Program-made: the position numbers and the translations under genes | Notes under the pieces: model-generated | What the model was told of the DNA's origin: nothing | Seen by the model: only the letters and a program-made list of their open reading frames with translations | Database searches by the model: none | Assembly (NCBI RefSeq): GCF_000620045.1 | Contig: NZ_JHVH01000002.1 | Coordinates: forward strand, 124,001 to 188,000 | Length of the DNA: 64,000 nt | Direction of reading: 5' to 3' | DNA from: Halomonas halodenitrificans DSM 735 | GTDB taxonomy: Bacteria > Pseudomonadota > Gammaproteobacteria > Pseudomonadales > Halomonadaceae | Shown here: positions 25,648 to 34,826 of the stretch, in pieces | Position numbering within the stretch: the stretch's first letter is position 1 | How the letters are laid out: every line of letters begins with the position of its first letter

Positions 25648-25790
25648 GATGCCCCTCCTGCGAAGTTTTACTTATCGAACAGTCACTTCTTGCCACTCTC
25701 CAGCTTCGTAACGGCTTGTTTTGTGTTGCTCAAGCTTCGTATGTTTCTTATGTATTGCGGTTTGCCCATGACGTGTGATGCCAGTGTCGG

Positions 25791-26102
25791 TCAGGCGCAG
25801 TACTGTTCGTAGAGCGTCAGAATCACCGCCATGGCCTGTTCACTGCTGATGCGATAGTAGATCTGCTTGCCATCACGGCGTGTCACCACCAGGTTATCGC
25901 GCCGCAGCACCGCCAGCTGCTGTGACAGGGTAGGTTGTTCGATGCCCAGCTGCTGCTGCAGCTCGCCGACGTTCAACTCACCCTGCGACAGTTGACACAG
26001 CAGTAGCAGACGATCCGTGTTGGCCAGCGTCTTGAGCAGTCGTCCCGCCTCGTCGGCGCTCTCGCGAAGCCGGGTGATTTTCAATGCGGTGTCTTTTTGC
26101 AT
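25791..26102 (-). CDS. ArsR-family repressor with BigR/SqrR-like cysteines
   Basis: 103 residues with a winged HTH (NVGELQQQLGIEQPTLSQQL, then RRDGKQIYYRI). Two cysteines, C36 in the first helix region (LLLLCQLS) and C102 at the C-terminus (YEQYCA), sit where the sulfide/persulfide sensors BigR and SqrR have their reactive pair. Arsenic-type ArsR cysteine motifs are absent. It is divergent from the BASS/ACR3-type transporter and downstream of the octaheme cytochrome genes, so a reactive-sulfur signal is plausible. Confidence 0.82.
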   Translation of the reverse strand: MQKDTALKITRLRESADEAGRLLKTLANTDRLLLLCQLSQGELNVGELQQQLGIEQPTLSQQLAVLRRDNLVVTRRDGKQIYYRISSEQAMAVILTLYEQYCA

Positions 26103-26121
26103 GGTCTTTCGATGTCTTTAA

Positions 26122-26158
26122 CAGTTGTATAAAACATATTATATTAAAACACAAACTG
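26122..26158. promoter_or_regulatory. AT-rich imperfect dyad, putative ArsR operator
   Basis: A 37-bp AT-rich segment ending in CAGTT and AACTG, with an inner ATATTATAT core, lies between the divergent ArsR and transporter genes. Its base composition contrasts sharply with the surroundings. Operator function is inferred from position and symmetry. Confidence 0.45.
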
Positions 26159-26192
26159 ATTGGCCGCATGATTCTCCGTTTCCGAGGTGATG

Positions 26193-27158
26193 ATGAGTCT
26201 TCTTTCCCGCATGACGCGCAATCTGACGCTGGCGATTCCGGTGACGATGCTGCTGGGTCTGGCGTACGGCCTGGTGGCCCCGAGCGACTGGTTGCGCACG
26301 CTGATCGTGCCGCTGACGCTGCTGATGGTCTATCCGATGATGGTCAATCTCAAGCTGAGCAAGCTGTTCGAGGGCGGCGATATCAAGGCACAGCTACTGG
26401 CCCAGGGGATCAACTTCGCGATCATTCCCTTCATCGCCTTCGGCCTTGGGCGACTGTGGTTCCCGGAGCAACCCTATCTAGCGTTGGGGCTGTTGCTGGC
26501 CGCGCTGCTGCCGACCAGCGGCATGACCATCGCCTGGACCGGATTTGCCAAGGGCAACCTGGCCGCCGCGGTCAAGATGACCGTGGCGGGGTTGATTCTC
26601 GGCTCCTTGGCGACGCCTTTCTACGTGCAGTGGCTGATGGGGACGGCGGTAACAGTGGACCTGGTCGCCGTCTTCCTGCAGATCGTCCTGGTGGTATTTC
26701 TGCCCATGCTGGTGGGCCAGCTCACCCAGGCCTACCTGATTCATCGTCACGGCCAGCAGGGCTACCAGAGGGACTGGGCGCCGAAGTTTCCGCCGCTGTC
26801 GACCCTGGGCGTGCTGGGCATCGTGTTCGTGGCCATCGCCCTGAAAGGCTCGGCGCTGGTGGCCGAGCCGGCAATGTTGCTCGATATTCTCGTGCCGCTG
26901 CTGGTGCTCTATAGCGTCAATTTCATGCTCAGCACCCTGGTGGCGCGGCGGCTGCTGCCCCGGGGCGATGCCATCGCACTGGTCTATGGCACGGTGATGC
27001 GCAATCTGTCGATTGCCCTGGCGTTGGCCATGAACGCCTTCGGCGAGGCCGGCGCCGATGCGGCGCTGTTGGTCGCCGTTGCTTATATCATTCAGGTGCA
27101 GTCCGCGGCCTGGTACGTGAAGTTCAGCGAACGTTTCTTCGGGCCCAGCGAGGCCTGA
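26193..27158 (+). CDS. BASS/ACR3-type (bile acid:Na+ symporter family) transporter
   Basis: 321 residues, about ten membrane helices; starts at 26187 (GTG) and 26190 are alternatives, with GAGG best spaced for 26193. Motifs include LLAALLPTSGMTIAWTGFAK and GTVMRNLSIALALAMNAFGE, the family's conserved unwound-helix regions. The closest well-known relatives include the arsenite exporter ACR3, but the ACR3 cysteine is not obvious and the regulator looks sulfur-responsive. Substrate undecided. The 81 bp after its stop hold no recognisable feature. Confidence 0.8.
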   Translation: MSLLSRMTRNLTLAIPVTMLLGLAYGLVAPSDWLRTLIVPLTLLMVYPMMVNLKLSKLFEGGDIKAQLLAQGINFAIIPFIAFGLGRLWFPEQPYLALGLLLAALLPTSGMTIAWTGFAKGNLAAAVKMTVAGLILGSLATPFYVQWLMGTAVTVDLVAVFLQIVLVVFLPMLVGQLTQAYLIHRHGQQGYQRDWAPKFPPLSTLGVLGIVFVAIALKGSALVAEPAMLLDILVPLLVLYSVNFMLSTLVARRLLPRGDAIALVYGTVMRNLSIALALAMNAFGEAGADAALLVAVAYIIQVQSAAWYVKFSERFFGPSEA

Positions 27159-27239
27159 GTCAACCTGAAGCAGCTCATGGCCGACACGCGACTCGGGTCG
27201 GTGGGTGAGGTGATCGGCTATTTCCGAGAGCGGGGCGGA

Positions 27240-29087
27240 TCAACTCGAACCTTGGGCAGGAGTATTGATATCGAGTCCCGAGCTCCGGGCCAGTGTTTCA
27301 ATCTCGGCGTAGTGGCGCCGATACTCGCCTGAGTCTAGCGGCGCATAGTTGAGGTTCTTCATTGCGCTGGACAAGGCGGTGAAGTACTCCCGGATCGCGT
27401 CCTTGTCGTCGAAGGCGTACTCCGCACTCACCAGCGGGTGGATCAGGGCCAGGCTGCGCCGTTGGCGCTCAGGGGAGGTACTGCCATCCACTGCATCGAA
27501 GGCATCCTGCTGCAGATAGACCAGATCGAGGAAGGCGGCCTTGTGGTAGGTGAGAAAGTCCTCGAGTGTGATGCCTTCATCGCCGGTGACCTGCATCATC
27601 TGGTTGACGTCTTCCCCGTCGTGCAGCAGTTGCAGTAGTTCGTCGATGCGTCCCGGCCATTCCTTGCCGAGACGCTCGGCGATGGCGGGTTCGAGCTCGG
27701 CCCGATAGCGCGACCAGGAGAGCAGGGGATCCACCGCCGGATAGAAGCGCTTGTAGGCGCGCTCGGATGACAGGCCGAGGAACGCCTTGACGGTGCTCAG
27801 GGTCGCCTGGGTCACCGGCTCCTCGAAGTTGCCGCCGGAGGGAGAGACGGTGCCGATCAGGGTCAGGCTGCCGCTGTCGCCGGCGCCGTTACGGATCACC
27901 CCGGCACGCTCGTAGACGCTGCGTACCGCCGAGTCCAGGTAGGCGGGATAGGCCTCTTCGCCGGGGATCTCCTCCATGCGTCCGGAGGTCTCGCGCATCG
28001 CCTGGGCCCAGCGCGAGGTGGAGTCGGCGATCAGCAGCACGTTAAGCCCCATCTGGCGGTAGTATTCGCCGAGGGTGATGCCGGTGTAGATGGAGGCTTC
28101 CCGGGCGGCCACCGGCATCGAGGAGGTGTTGCAGACGATTACCGTGCGGTCCATCAGCGAGCCGCCGGTGGTCGGATCCTGGAGGCGTGGAAACTCGGTG
28201 ATGGTCTCCACCACTTCCCCGGCCCGCTCGCCGCAGGCGACGATGATCACGATATCCACGGTGGAGTGGCGGGCGATGAGATTCTGCAGCACCGTCTTGC
28301 CGGCGCCGAAGGGGCCGGGAATGCAGGCGGTACCACCGGTGGCGATGGGAAAGAAGGTATCGATCACGCGGATGCTGGTATCCAGGGGGCGGCTGGGGTA
28401 GAGCCGCTCGCTGGCGTGGCTGTCGAGCAGGCGCTGCGGCAGCGGTGTACGCACCGGCCAGCGCTGGGCCAGGGTAACCCGGCGCTCGACGCCCGCCGCG
28501 TCGACGAGGCGGGCCACCGGCACGTCCACGGCGAAGCTGCCCTCTTGAATCCAGTTGACCTCCTGCTCGCCTCGGGCGTCGAAGGGCACCATGATGCGAT
28601 GGGTAAAGCGCCCCTCCTGCACGGTGCCGAGGGTATCGCCGGCATGCAGCTTGGCGCCCATGCGTACCCGGGGCGAGAAGGACCACTTGATGGTCGTGTC
28701 CAGCGCCGCCAGGTGCAGGCCCCGGGGAAGGAAGAAGCCGGACTGCAGGGCGATCTGTTCCAGGGGGTTCTGCAGGCCGTCGTAGATCTGCCCCAGCAGG
28801 CCGGGGCCGAGGGTGACCGAGAGCATCTCGCCGGTCTGCTCCACGGCGTCGCCTACCTTGATGCCGCCGGTATCCTCGAAGACCTGGACGTCCGCCCGCA
28901 TGCCTTGCACCCGCAGCACCTCGCCCTTGAGGCGAATATCGCGGGTTTCCTCCGCCTGGGCGGGGCGGATATAGACCACCTCGTTCTTCATCAACCCCTT
29001 CGAGCGTTCGAGGGTCTCGATAATCACGATATCGTCCTGGACACTGACCACCCGGCAATTTCGCTGGGTTGTTCGCTGTATACTCAT
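27240..29087 (-). CDS. atpA: V/A-type ATPase catalytic subunit A
   Basis: 615 residues. Walker A GPFGAGKTVLQ, the bulge domain typical of V/A subunit A in the first third, and catalytic segments CGERAGEVVETITEFPRL and SRWAQAMRETSGRMEEIPGE are clear. It hydrolyses or makes ATP in the V1 head with subunit B. GGGAG precedes the ATG. Unusually, A is the last gene of the operon, 49 bp after the DUF2764 gene, whereas chlamydial-type operons have A before B. Confidence 0.95.
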   Translation of the reverse strand: MSIQRTTQRNCRVVSVQDDIVIIETLERSKGLMKNEVVYIRPAQAEETRDIRLKGEVLRVQGMRADVQVFEDTGGIKVGDAVEQTGEMLSVTLGPGLLGQIYDGLQNPLEQIALQSGFFLPRGLHLAALDTTIKWSFSPRVRMGAKLHAGDTLGTVQEGRFTHRIMVPFDARGEQEVNWIQEGSFAVDVPVARLVDAAGVERRVTLAQRWPVRTPLPQRLLDSHASERLYPSRPLDTSIRVIDTFFPIATGGTACIPGPFGAGKTVLQNLIARHSTVDIVIIVACGERAGEVVETITEFPRLQDPTTGGSLMDRTVIVCNTSSMPVAAREASIYTGITLGEYYRQMGLNVLLIADSTSRWAQAMRETSGRMEEIPGEEAYPAYLDSAVRSVYERAGVIRNGAGDSGSLTLIGTVSPSGGNFEEPVTQATLSTVKAFLGLSSERAYKRFYPAVDPLLSWSRYRAELEPAIAERLGKEWPGRIDELLQLLHDGEDVNQMMQVTGDEGITLEDFLTYHKAAFLDLVYLQQDAFDAVDGSTSPERQRRSLALIHPLVSAEYAFDDKDAIREYFTALSSAMKNLNYAPLDSGEYRRHYAEIETLARSSGLDINTPAQGSS

Positions 29088-29136
29088 TTCAAACTCCCGG
29101 AGCCCATTCTATCGCTGGGGTCGTGACAGGCATTCA

Positions 29137-29835
29137 TCAGCTACCATCTCCCGAAAAAGGTATTCCGTCATTGCCAAGCCCCCGCTCGATATCCGCTCGC
29201 AGGCGACGTTCTGCCGCCTCGGCGTTGTAGCGTTGCCAGGCGGCGACAAGGCGCCAGCGCAGCCAGTAGATGACGACCTCGCGAAAGTCGAAACGATCAT
29301 GGCGCTGCGCCCGACCGAGCCAACGCCAGCTCTCCTCGAACAGCTGCCGTTCCAGCTCCCGGGGGCGGTCGTGCTCCAGATGCTCGCGGGCCTCGGCGAG
29401 CCAGGGAAAGACCGGCCCCACGCCGAACAGTGATGCCTGCCAGTGGGTGCCGATATGTGCCAGGCGCGGACCGAAGCCCCAGGCCTCGCCCGGGAGCGGC
29501 GCGGGATGGCCAAGGCGTCGCCGGCGCAGGGCCGTCATCAGGGTGTGACGTTCGAGCAGGGTCTCAACCAGATCCCCCACGCCATGCTCCACCAGTTGCG
29601 GGGCCGTCAGTCGATAGCGCCGGACATGGACTTCGGTAGAGACATCCATGCCCAGGTGCCGCCAGTCGAGCAGGATTTCCAGCGCCTGCAGGCTGTCGCG
29701 ATGGGCGTCGCTCAGGATCTCGAGACGGTGTGCCAGGCGGATCGCCGAGATCGGCAGGGGTTCGCGCTCGAAAGGCGTGGCGGGCAGGGCCGGCAGGCTG
29801 GCGAGCAGGTCGACGTACTGATGGCGTTTTGACAT
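29137..29835 (-). CDS. DUF2764-type V-ATPase-associated protein
   Basis: 232 residues starting MSKRHQYVDLLASLPALPAT, no membrane span. Its position between subunits E and A is that of the DUF2764 gene in chlamydial and spirochaetal V-ATPase operons. It may fill the role of the missing stalk subunit C. It sits 2 bp behind subunit E. The identification rests mostly on position and the opening YxxLLASLPxL pattern. Confidence 0.7.
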   Translation of the reverse strand: MSKRHQYVDLLASLPALPATPFEREPLPISAIRLAHRLEILSDAHRDSLQALEILLDWRHLGMDVSTEVHVRRYRLTAPQLVEHGVGDLVETLLERHTLMTALRRRRLGHPAPLPGEAWGFGPRLAHIGTHWQASLFGVGPVFPWLAEAREHLEHDRPRELERQLFEESWRWLGRAQRHDRFDFREVVIYWLRWRLVAAWQRYNAEAAERRLRADIERGLGNDGIPFSGDGS

Positions 29836-29837
29836 GG

Positions 29838-30533
29838 CTACTTGACGATGCCTTCGAGCATGGCGCGAAAGCGCGGCTGCAGATGTTGCAAGAGAAGCTC
29901 TGCCACCGCCTCGTCACTGATGTCGAGCTCCATCTGGTGCTCGTGCAGGCGGATACGCAGGCCGCTGGCGTGGTCGCCTGTGGTGAAACACACCCCCTCG
30001 CGCAGCACCTCGCGGGCCTGGGCGACCACGAAGTGGGCAAGCGTGCCCTCCTTGAGCTCCTCGGGGCGGCGACGCAGCTCCTCCAGCCCCAGGACGTCTC
30101 GCGGCAACATCACTTCCACCTCGTTTTCCGCTTCCAGCGGTGTTTCGCTGCGGGTGCGGGCGGCGAGTTCGAGAATCAGACGCTGCAGCAGATCTTCCCG
30201 GGTCAGGGTCTGGCCGACCAGCCGGCGCAGGTGGTCACGAAAGCGGTGGGTCAGGGTGGCCTGCATCTCCAGTACGCTGTCCCGGGCGGCAACCCGCAAC
30301 GCCTCCTTGGCGGATGATTCCAGGCGTGCGGCCTCTTCCCGAGCCTGCTCGCGCCATTCCTGGGCGTCTCGCTCGGCCTGTTCGATCATCCAGGTGGCGC
30401 GCCGCTCCGCATCGGCGACGATGCGTTTGGCCTCTTCCCGACCCCGCTCCACACCTTCGCCGCGTAGTCGTTCGATCAGCGTCTCGACGCCGAAGGAGGC
30501 GCCCTGGAGAGGTGTTTCCTGATCGTTCATCAT
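29838..30533 (-). CDS. atpE: V/A-type ATPase subunit E (peripheral stalk)
   Basis: 231 residues. The N-terminal half is a charged coiled coil (VERGREEAKRIVADAERRAT, QEWREQAREEAARLESSAKE) and the C-terminal half a mixed domain. Subunit E forms the peripheral stalk. GGAGACAAG precedes two consecutive ATGs (30533 or 30530). No separate G/H partner gene is present. Confidence 0.85.
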   Translation of the reverse strand: MMNDQETPLQGASFGVETLIERLRGEGVERGREEAKRIVADAERRATWMIEQAERDAQEWREQAREEAARLESSAKEALRVAARDSVLEMQATLTHRFRDHLRRLVGQTLTREDLLQRLILELAARTRSETPLEAENEVEVMLPRDVLGLEELRRRPEELKEGTLAHFVVAQAREVLREGVCFTTGDHASGLRIRLHEHQMELDISDEAVAELLLQHLQPRFRAMLEGIVK

Positions 30534-30545
30534 CTTGTCTCCGCG

Positions 30546-30995
30546 TTACTGCATGGGGATGTCGCCACTGATCACCAGGGCGAAGATGAAGGCGAACACC
30601 CCGAAACCCTCGACGATGGCTGCCGGCGCGATGGAGAGCCCGAAGATTTCCGGCTTGCTCTTCGCGCTGTTGATCGCCGAGGCGCAGCAACTGCCCTGGT
30701 AGACCGCGCTCAAGAGCAGCGCCACTCCGGCCAGGAGGCCCACGGAAAACAGCCCCGCCGAGGTGGCCTCGGTGACCGGGCGTTGCAGGCTGAACATCAC
30801 CACGATGCCGTAGATGCTCTGGGAGGAGGGCATTGCCGAGAGCCCGATGAAGCGTCCGTGACCGGTCTCGGTCTCGAGCAGGGCGCCGATGGCCGCCTGG
30901 CCGGCGATGGCGCAGCCGATGATGCTGCCGATGGCGCCCAGGGCCATGGGCCCGTACAGGCCTGCCCAACCCAGGGCGATGATCAGTTGCTCCAT
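30546..30995 (-). CDS. atpK: V/A-type ATPase membrane rotor subunit K, Na+-type ligand set
   Basis: 149 residues, four membrane helices as two hairpins, like Enterococcus NtpK (156). Only the second hairpin has the ion-binding carboxylate, E129 (AAIVEGFGVFAF). S58-Q59 (MPSSQSIYG), Q100 (VYQGS) and E129 align with T64-Q65, Q110 and E139 of NtpK, the Na+-binding residues. Na+ coupling is therefore likely. The gene overlaps the subunit I stop by 13 bp. Confidence 0.9.
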   Translation of the reverse strand: MEQLIIALGWAGLYGPMALGAIGSIIGCAIAGQAAIGALLETETGHGRFIGLSAMPSSQSIYGIVVMFSLQRPVTEATSAGLFSVGLLAGVALLLSAVYQGSCCASAINSAKSKPEIFGLSIAPAAIVEGFGVFAFIFALVISGDIPMQ

Positions 30996-32764
30996 GGCGT
31001 GGTCTCCGTTGTCGCGAATGCCGTGAAGGGGTACCCCTCGTCCGAGATACCCCAGTGATAGAACTCGATGAGATTGAGCCGCAGTCCGTGCACCACGCCG
31101 CTGACCACCGCCAGCACGAAGTTCAGCGCGTGGCCGGCGATCAGGATCAAGGCGTAGAGCAGGATGCCCAGGCTCGGAAAGGCCGCCGCCGCGTCCGCGG
31201 CGAGCTGGTTGAAGGTGACCGCCAGCGACGCGCTGGCGAGCCCCAAGGCGAACAGGCGCAGATAGCTCAGGACGTCGCCGAAGGCGCGGGTCACGTCGGT
31301 GAGGGCATAGAGGCCGCCGCCGGCGCGCTTGAGCAGATCCAGCGGCCCGCGCACCGGACGGGTGTCGGAGAAGGCGGCGACGCCCGCCAGCCCCAGGGCG
31401 AGGGCGGCTCCGCCGCCGGTGATGCCGTAATAGAGCATCACGCCGGCCAGCAGGGCGACAATCCAGCCCAGCGGCGCCAGCATCGCGGTCCGCCCGCGCC
31501 GATGCCAGGCGACGGTGGCATTGGCGACGACCAGATGCGCCAGGCCGATGCCTATTGCCAAGCGCATCATCTGGTCGAAGTCGTTGACGTCGAACAGCTT
31601 GAGCCGCGCGAGCCAGGCGTCCGGTGGCGGGTTCCAGCCGAAATAGCCGCCGGCGAGCACGCCGTAGGCGAAGGCACAGCCCACCAGGGCGAAGCCCAGG
31701 TTGCGCACGCGCGTGCCAGCGCGGCTGCGCGCAAGACGCTTTGAGAAGAACAGCACCGCGCCGAGCAGCAGCAGCGCATAGCCGGCGTCGGCGAGGATCA
31801 TGGCGAAGAATACCGCAAAGGAGAAGAAGATCACCCGGGACGGATCCCAGTTGCGGTAGCCGGGCATCTGGTAGAAGTGCACTATCTCCGCGCCGCCGGC
31901 GGTGCGCTCATCGTTGTCGAGCAGTGTCGGCGGCTGGTCCTCGGGAGCCACCGGCTCGTCGAGCAGGGCGAGCCCTCGCCGCTCGGCGAGGCGTCGAGCG
32001 TCCTCGATCGCCCTTTCGGGCACCCAGCCCTGCACGGCGAAGATCGCCTCGCTGTCGCGGGTGAGGCACTGCGCCTGATCCAGGCTCGCCGCATCCTCCG
32101 CCCGGGCCTGATGGCGATGCAACAGATGAATCCAGCGGGTCAGTGCCTCGCGCTCGGCGACCCGCTCGTCGAGGCGCACCACCAGGCGCTGTAGCTCCTC
32201 GCGCAGGCGCCGGCGCGGCACGCTGCCGGTATGGGTGCGCGGCACCGGCAGGGTGTTCACCGCGGGTTCCTCCCGAGCGATCACCGCGATGTAGCGGTTG
32301 CGGTTGTCGCGATGCACCTCCTGCCAGGGCAGGGCGACATCCCCAAGCTGGCGCGCCTTGTAGTGGGGCACCTCGTAGAACCATAGCCGATGGTCGGCCA
32401 GGCTCTCCAGAGGCGGGAACTCGAAATCACCCCAGGGCTCGAGATCCTCGAGACGCCGTCGGGTAAAGTCGATGCTGTCCTCCAGATCCCGGGTTCGGCG
32501 CTGGTTCTCCAGGGCGCGCATGACGATGGCCTGATGGTCGAAGTCGGGGTCGCTGGGCACCTGATGGCGCTTGACGGGACAGTCGAGCAGGTATGCCAGC
32601 GCCTTGCGGGTGTCGCTGGCCACCCCTCCGGCGGGGGCATCCGGCTTTTTCGACCTCAGGTCGATCAGGTGCATGACGCCGAGTCGCTGCAGATCGCGCA
32701 GCGTGTCCTGCTTGCCGCCGCGACGGCCCAGCAGCGTCACCCGGCGCAGTGCCACGATACTCAT
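30983..32764 (-). CDS. atpI: V/A-type ATPase subunit I (a-type membrane subunit)
   Basis: 593 residues: a cytosolic N-terminal half with charged helices, then about seven membrane helices from ~residue 310 (VIFFSFAVFFAMILADAGYA). The ion-channel half includes LSYLRLFALGLASASLAVTF, which holds the essential arginine of a-type subunits, and GHALNFVLAVVSGVVHGLRL. It overlaps D upstream (ATGA) and K downstream. Confidence 0.93.
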   Translation of the reverse strand: MSIVALRRVTLLGRRGGKQDTLRDLQRLGVMHLIDLRSKKPDAPAGGVASDTRKALAYLLDCPVKRHQVPSDPDFDHQAIVMRALENQRRTRDLEDSIDFTRRRLEDLEPWGDFEFPPLESLADHRLWFYEVPHYKARQLGDVALPWQEVHRDNRNRYIAVIAREEPAVNTLPVPRTHTGSVPRRRLREELQRLVVRLDERVAEREALTRWIHLLHRHQARAEDAASLDQAQCLTRDSEAIFAVQGWVPERAIEDARRLAERRGLALLDEPVAPEDQPPTLLDNDERTAGGAEIVHFYQMPGYRNWDPSRVIFFSFAVFFAMILADAGYALLLLGAVLFFSKRLARSRAGTRVRNLGFALVGCAFAYGVLAGGYFGWNPPPDAWLARLKLFDVNDFDQMMRLAIGIGLAHLVVANATVAWHRRGRTAMLAPLGWIVALLAGVMLYYGITGGGAALALGLAGVAAFSDTRPVRGPLDLLKRAGGGLYALTDVTRAFGDVLSYLRLFALGLASASLAVTFNQLAADAAAAFPSLGILLYALILIAGHALNFVLAVVSGVVHGLRLNLIEFYHWGISDEGYPFTAFATTETTPWSN

Positions 32765-33366
32765 GGACTCGCTCCCTGAGTCTGCTTGCGCTTGGCGAGC
32801 TTGGCACGTACCACCGCGGAGCGTTCGCCGTCGGCGAGATGAATACGGATGCGGCGAATATTTTCCCGGGTGCGCGGAATCAATACCTTGTCGAACAGGT
32901 TGACCCGCTGGGTGACTCGCTTGACCGCTCGCTCCAGGCGCCGCAGCCGTTCCCGCTCCACCTGCAGACGCACCGTTAACGCCAGGGCGTCGCGCAGGGC
33001 CTCGCGATAGCGATCCAGCCAGTGGGGCGTGGTCAGCGTCGAATACTCGGCGACGTCGATATCGACGTTCTCGAGGATCGGCAGGTGCACGCCGAGCAGG
33101 TTATGTTCGCGTAACTGTACCCGGGTCACTCGGGCCAGATCGTGAAACTCCAGGGTATCATCACCGGCCATGGGCAACCGGTCGCGCACCCCGACCACCA
33201 GGGCGTCCAGCTCGGCCTCGCTTGCATACAGTGTTTCCCGGGCATGCAAACGCTCGCTGATCAGCTGGCGGCGCTTGAGGTCCAGGGACGGCAGCAGCCG
33301 CCGAAACTGCTTGAGTCGAGACTGCTCCCGGTGCAGGGCCGTCTTGTTGAGTGAGAGTCGTGCCAC
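32761..33366 (-). CDS. atpD: V/A-type ATPase subunit D (central shaft)
   Basis: 201 residues, almost entirely long helices with a basic C-terminus, opening MARLSLNKTALHREQSRLKQ as in V/A subunit D. D is the rotating shaft inside the A3B3 head. Subunit F, its usual partner, has no gene here. It lies between B and I; its stop overlaps the I start. Confidence 0.9.
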   Translation of the reverse strand: MARLSLNKTALHREQSRLKQFRRLLPSLDLKRRQLISERLHARETLYASEAELDALVVGVRDRLPMAGDDTLEFHDLARVTRVQLREHNLLGVHLPILENVDIDVAEYSTLTTPHWLDRYREALRDALALTVRLQVERERLRRLERAVKRVTQRVNLFDKVLIPRTRENIRRIRIHLADGERSAVVRAKLAKRKQTQGASP

Positions 33367-33425
33367 CTTGGTTCCTTACCCCCTGATTGCCCTATCCTGC
33401 GGCGTTCTGATCTTCGATCGGCGCT

Positions 33426-34826
33426 TCAGTCAGCATTCACACCATCGGCTTGCGAGGCAGCCCGGGTGTCCCCGGCGGGCTCCTGCTTCTTGGCGGGAAA
33501 GTACTTGTCGATCAGGTGTTGTTTCATGATCAGCTCCCGGGGTTCGAAGCACTCGGCCAGGGTCTCCCAGGCGAGGTCCAGGGCGCGTTCCAGGGGCAGG
33601 GAGACGGCCACATCCATGAAGCGCGTCTCGAACAGTTCACCGAAGCGCAGCAGCCGCTCGTCGAAGGCGGAGAGTTCGAAGGCCATGGCGCGTTTCTGCT
33701 GGGCGTCCTGGGCACCGGCATAGAGGCGGATCATGGTGTTCATCAGCGCACCGTGGTCCTCCCGGGTGCTCGCGCCGATCACGTGCTGCTTGAGCCGCGA
33801 CAGGGAGCCGAAGGGGTCGATCCGGTCGTCGCGCAGATAGAACTGGCCTTCGGTAATGTAGCCGGTGTTGTCCGGCACCGGATGGGTGATGTCATCACCG
33901 GGCATGGTGGTAACGCTGAGCACCGTCACCGAGCCGGCGCCGTGGAAGTCGCAGGCCTTCTCGTAGCGCCGTGCCAGCTGGGAGTAGAGATCTCCCATGT
34001 GGCCGCGATTGGACGGCACCCGCTCCATGCTGATGCCCACCTCCTTCAGGGCGTCGGCGTAGGCGGTCATGTCGGTGAGCAGCACCAGCACCCGCTTGCC
34101 TTCCTCCACGGCGAAGCGCTCTGCTACCGCCAGGGCCATGTCCGGTACCAGCAGGCGCTCCACTACCGAGTCCGAGGCCAGATTGGTGAACATCACCGTA
34201 TGGGCGAATACCCCGGCGTCGAGGAAGCGTTGCCGGAAGTAGTGGTAATCATCGAAGATCAGCCCCATGCCGCCAAACACCACCACGTCGGCATCGGCGT
34301 GGATGGCGATGCGTGCCAAGAGGGCGTTGTAGGGCTCGCCGGCCACCGAGAAGATGGGGATCTTCTGGCTTTCCACCAGGGTGTTGAAGACGTCGATCAT
34401 CGGCACGTCGGTGCGGATCATGCGGCTGGGCATCACTCGGCGCATGGGGTTCACCGAGGGCCCGCCGATCTCCACACGGCGATCTTCATCCAGGGACGGG
34501 CCACGGTCCATGGGCTCGCCCAGGCTGTTGAAGGCGCGCCCCAGCACGTTCTGGGAACAGGTGACCTGCATGGGGTGGCCGAGGAAACGGATCGACGCCC
34601 GGGTGGTCAACCCGGCGGTGCCGCCGAAGACCTGCAGCGAGACCACGTCGTCATCGATGCGGATCACCTGGGCTAGCACCGTCTCGCCATCGGCCTTGCT
34701 CAGGCTGGCGAGGTCGCGGAAACGTGCCGGCGAGGCTTGATTTCCCTCACCGTGGGGGATACGCACACGGACGATGCCGCCGACGATGCTGAGGATGTTG
34801 CGATAGTGACTGAGGGATTGTGGCAT
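33426..34826 (-). CDS. atpB: V/A-type ATPase non-catalytic subunit B
   Basis: About 466 residues from the ATG at 34826 (MPQSLSHYRNILSIVGGIVR); the open frame runs 25 codons further up without homology-like sequence. Signature segments are GRAFNSLGEPMDRGP, IPIFSVAGEPYNALLARIAI and TDMTAYADALKEV. It lacks the canonical P-loop, as expected for B. It is the first gene of the operon; a GGAGG lies rather far (12 bp) upstream, so the exact start is uncertain. Confidence 0.92.
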   Translation of the reverse strand: MPQSLSHYRNILSIVGGIVRVRIPHGEGNQASPARFRDLASLSKADGETVLAQVIRIDDDVVSLQVFGGTAGLTTRASIRFLGHPMQVTCSQNVLGRAFNSLGEPMDRGPSLDEDRRVEIGGPSVNPMRRVMPSRMIRTDVPMIDVFNTLVESQKIPIFSVAGEPYNALLARIAIHADADVVVFGGMGLIFDDYHYFRQRFLDAGVFAHTVMFTNLASDSVVERLLVPDMALAVAERFAVEEGKRVLVLLTDMTAYADALKEVGISMERVPSNRGHMGDLYSQLARRYEKACDFHGAGSVTVLSVTTMPGDDITHPVPDNTGYITEGQFYLRDDRIDPFGSLSRLKQHVIGASTREDHGALMNTMIRLYAGAQDAQQKRAMAFELSAFDERLLRFGELFETRFMDVAVSLPLERALDLAWETLAECFEPRELIMKQHLIDKYFPAKKQEPAGDTRAASQADGVNAD

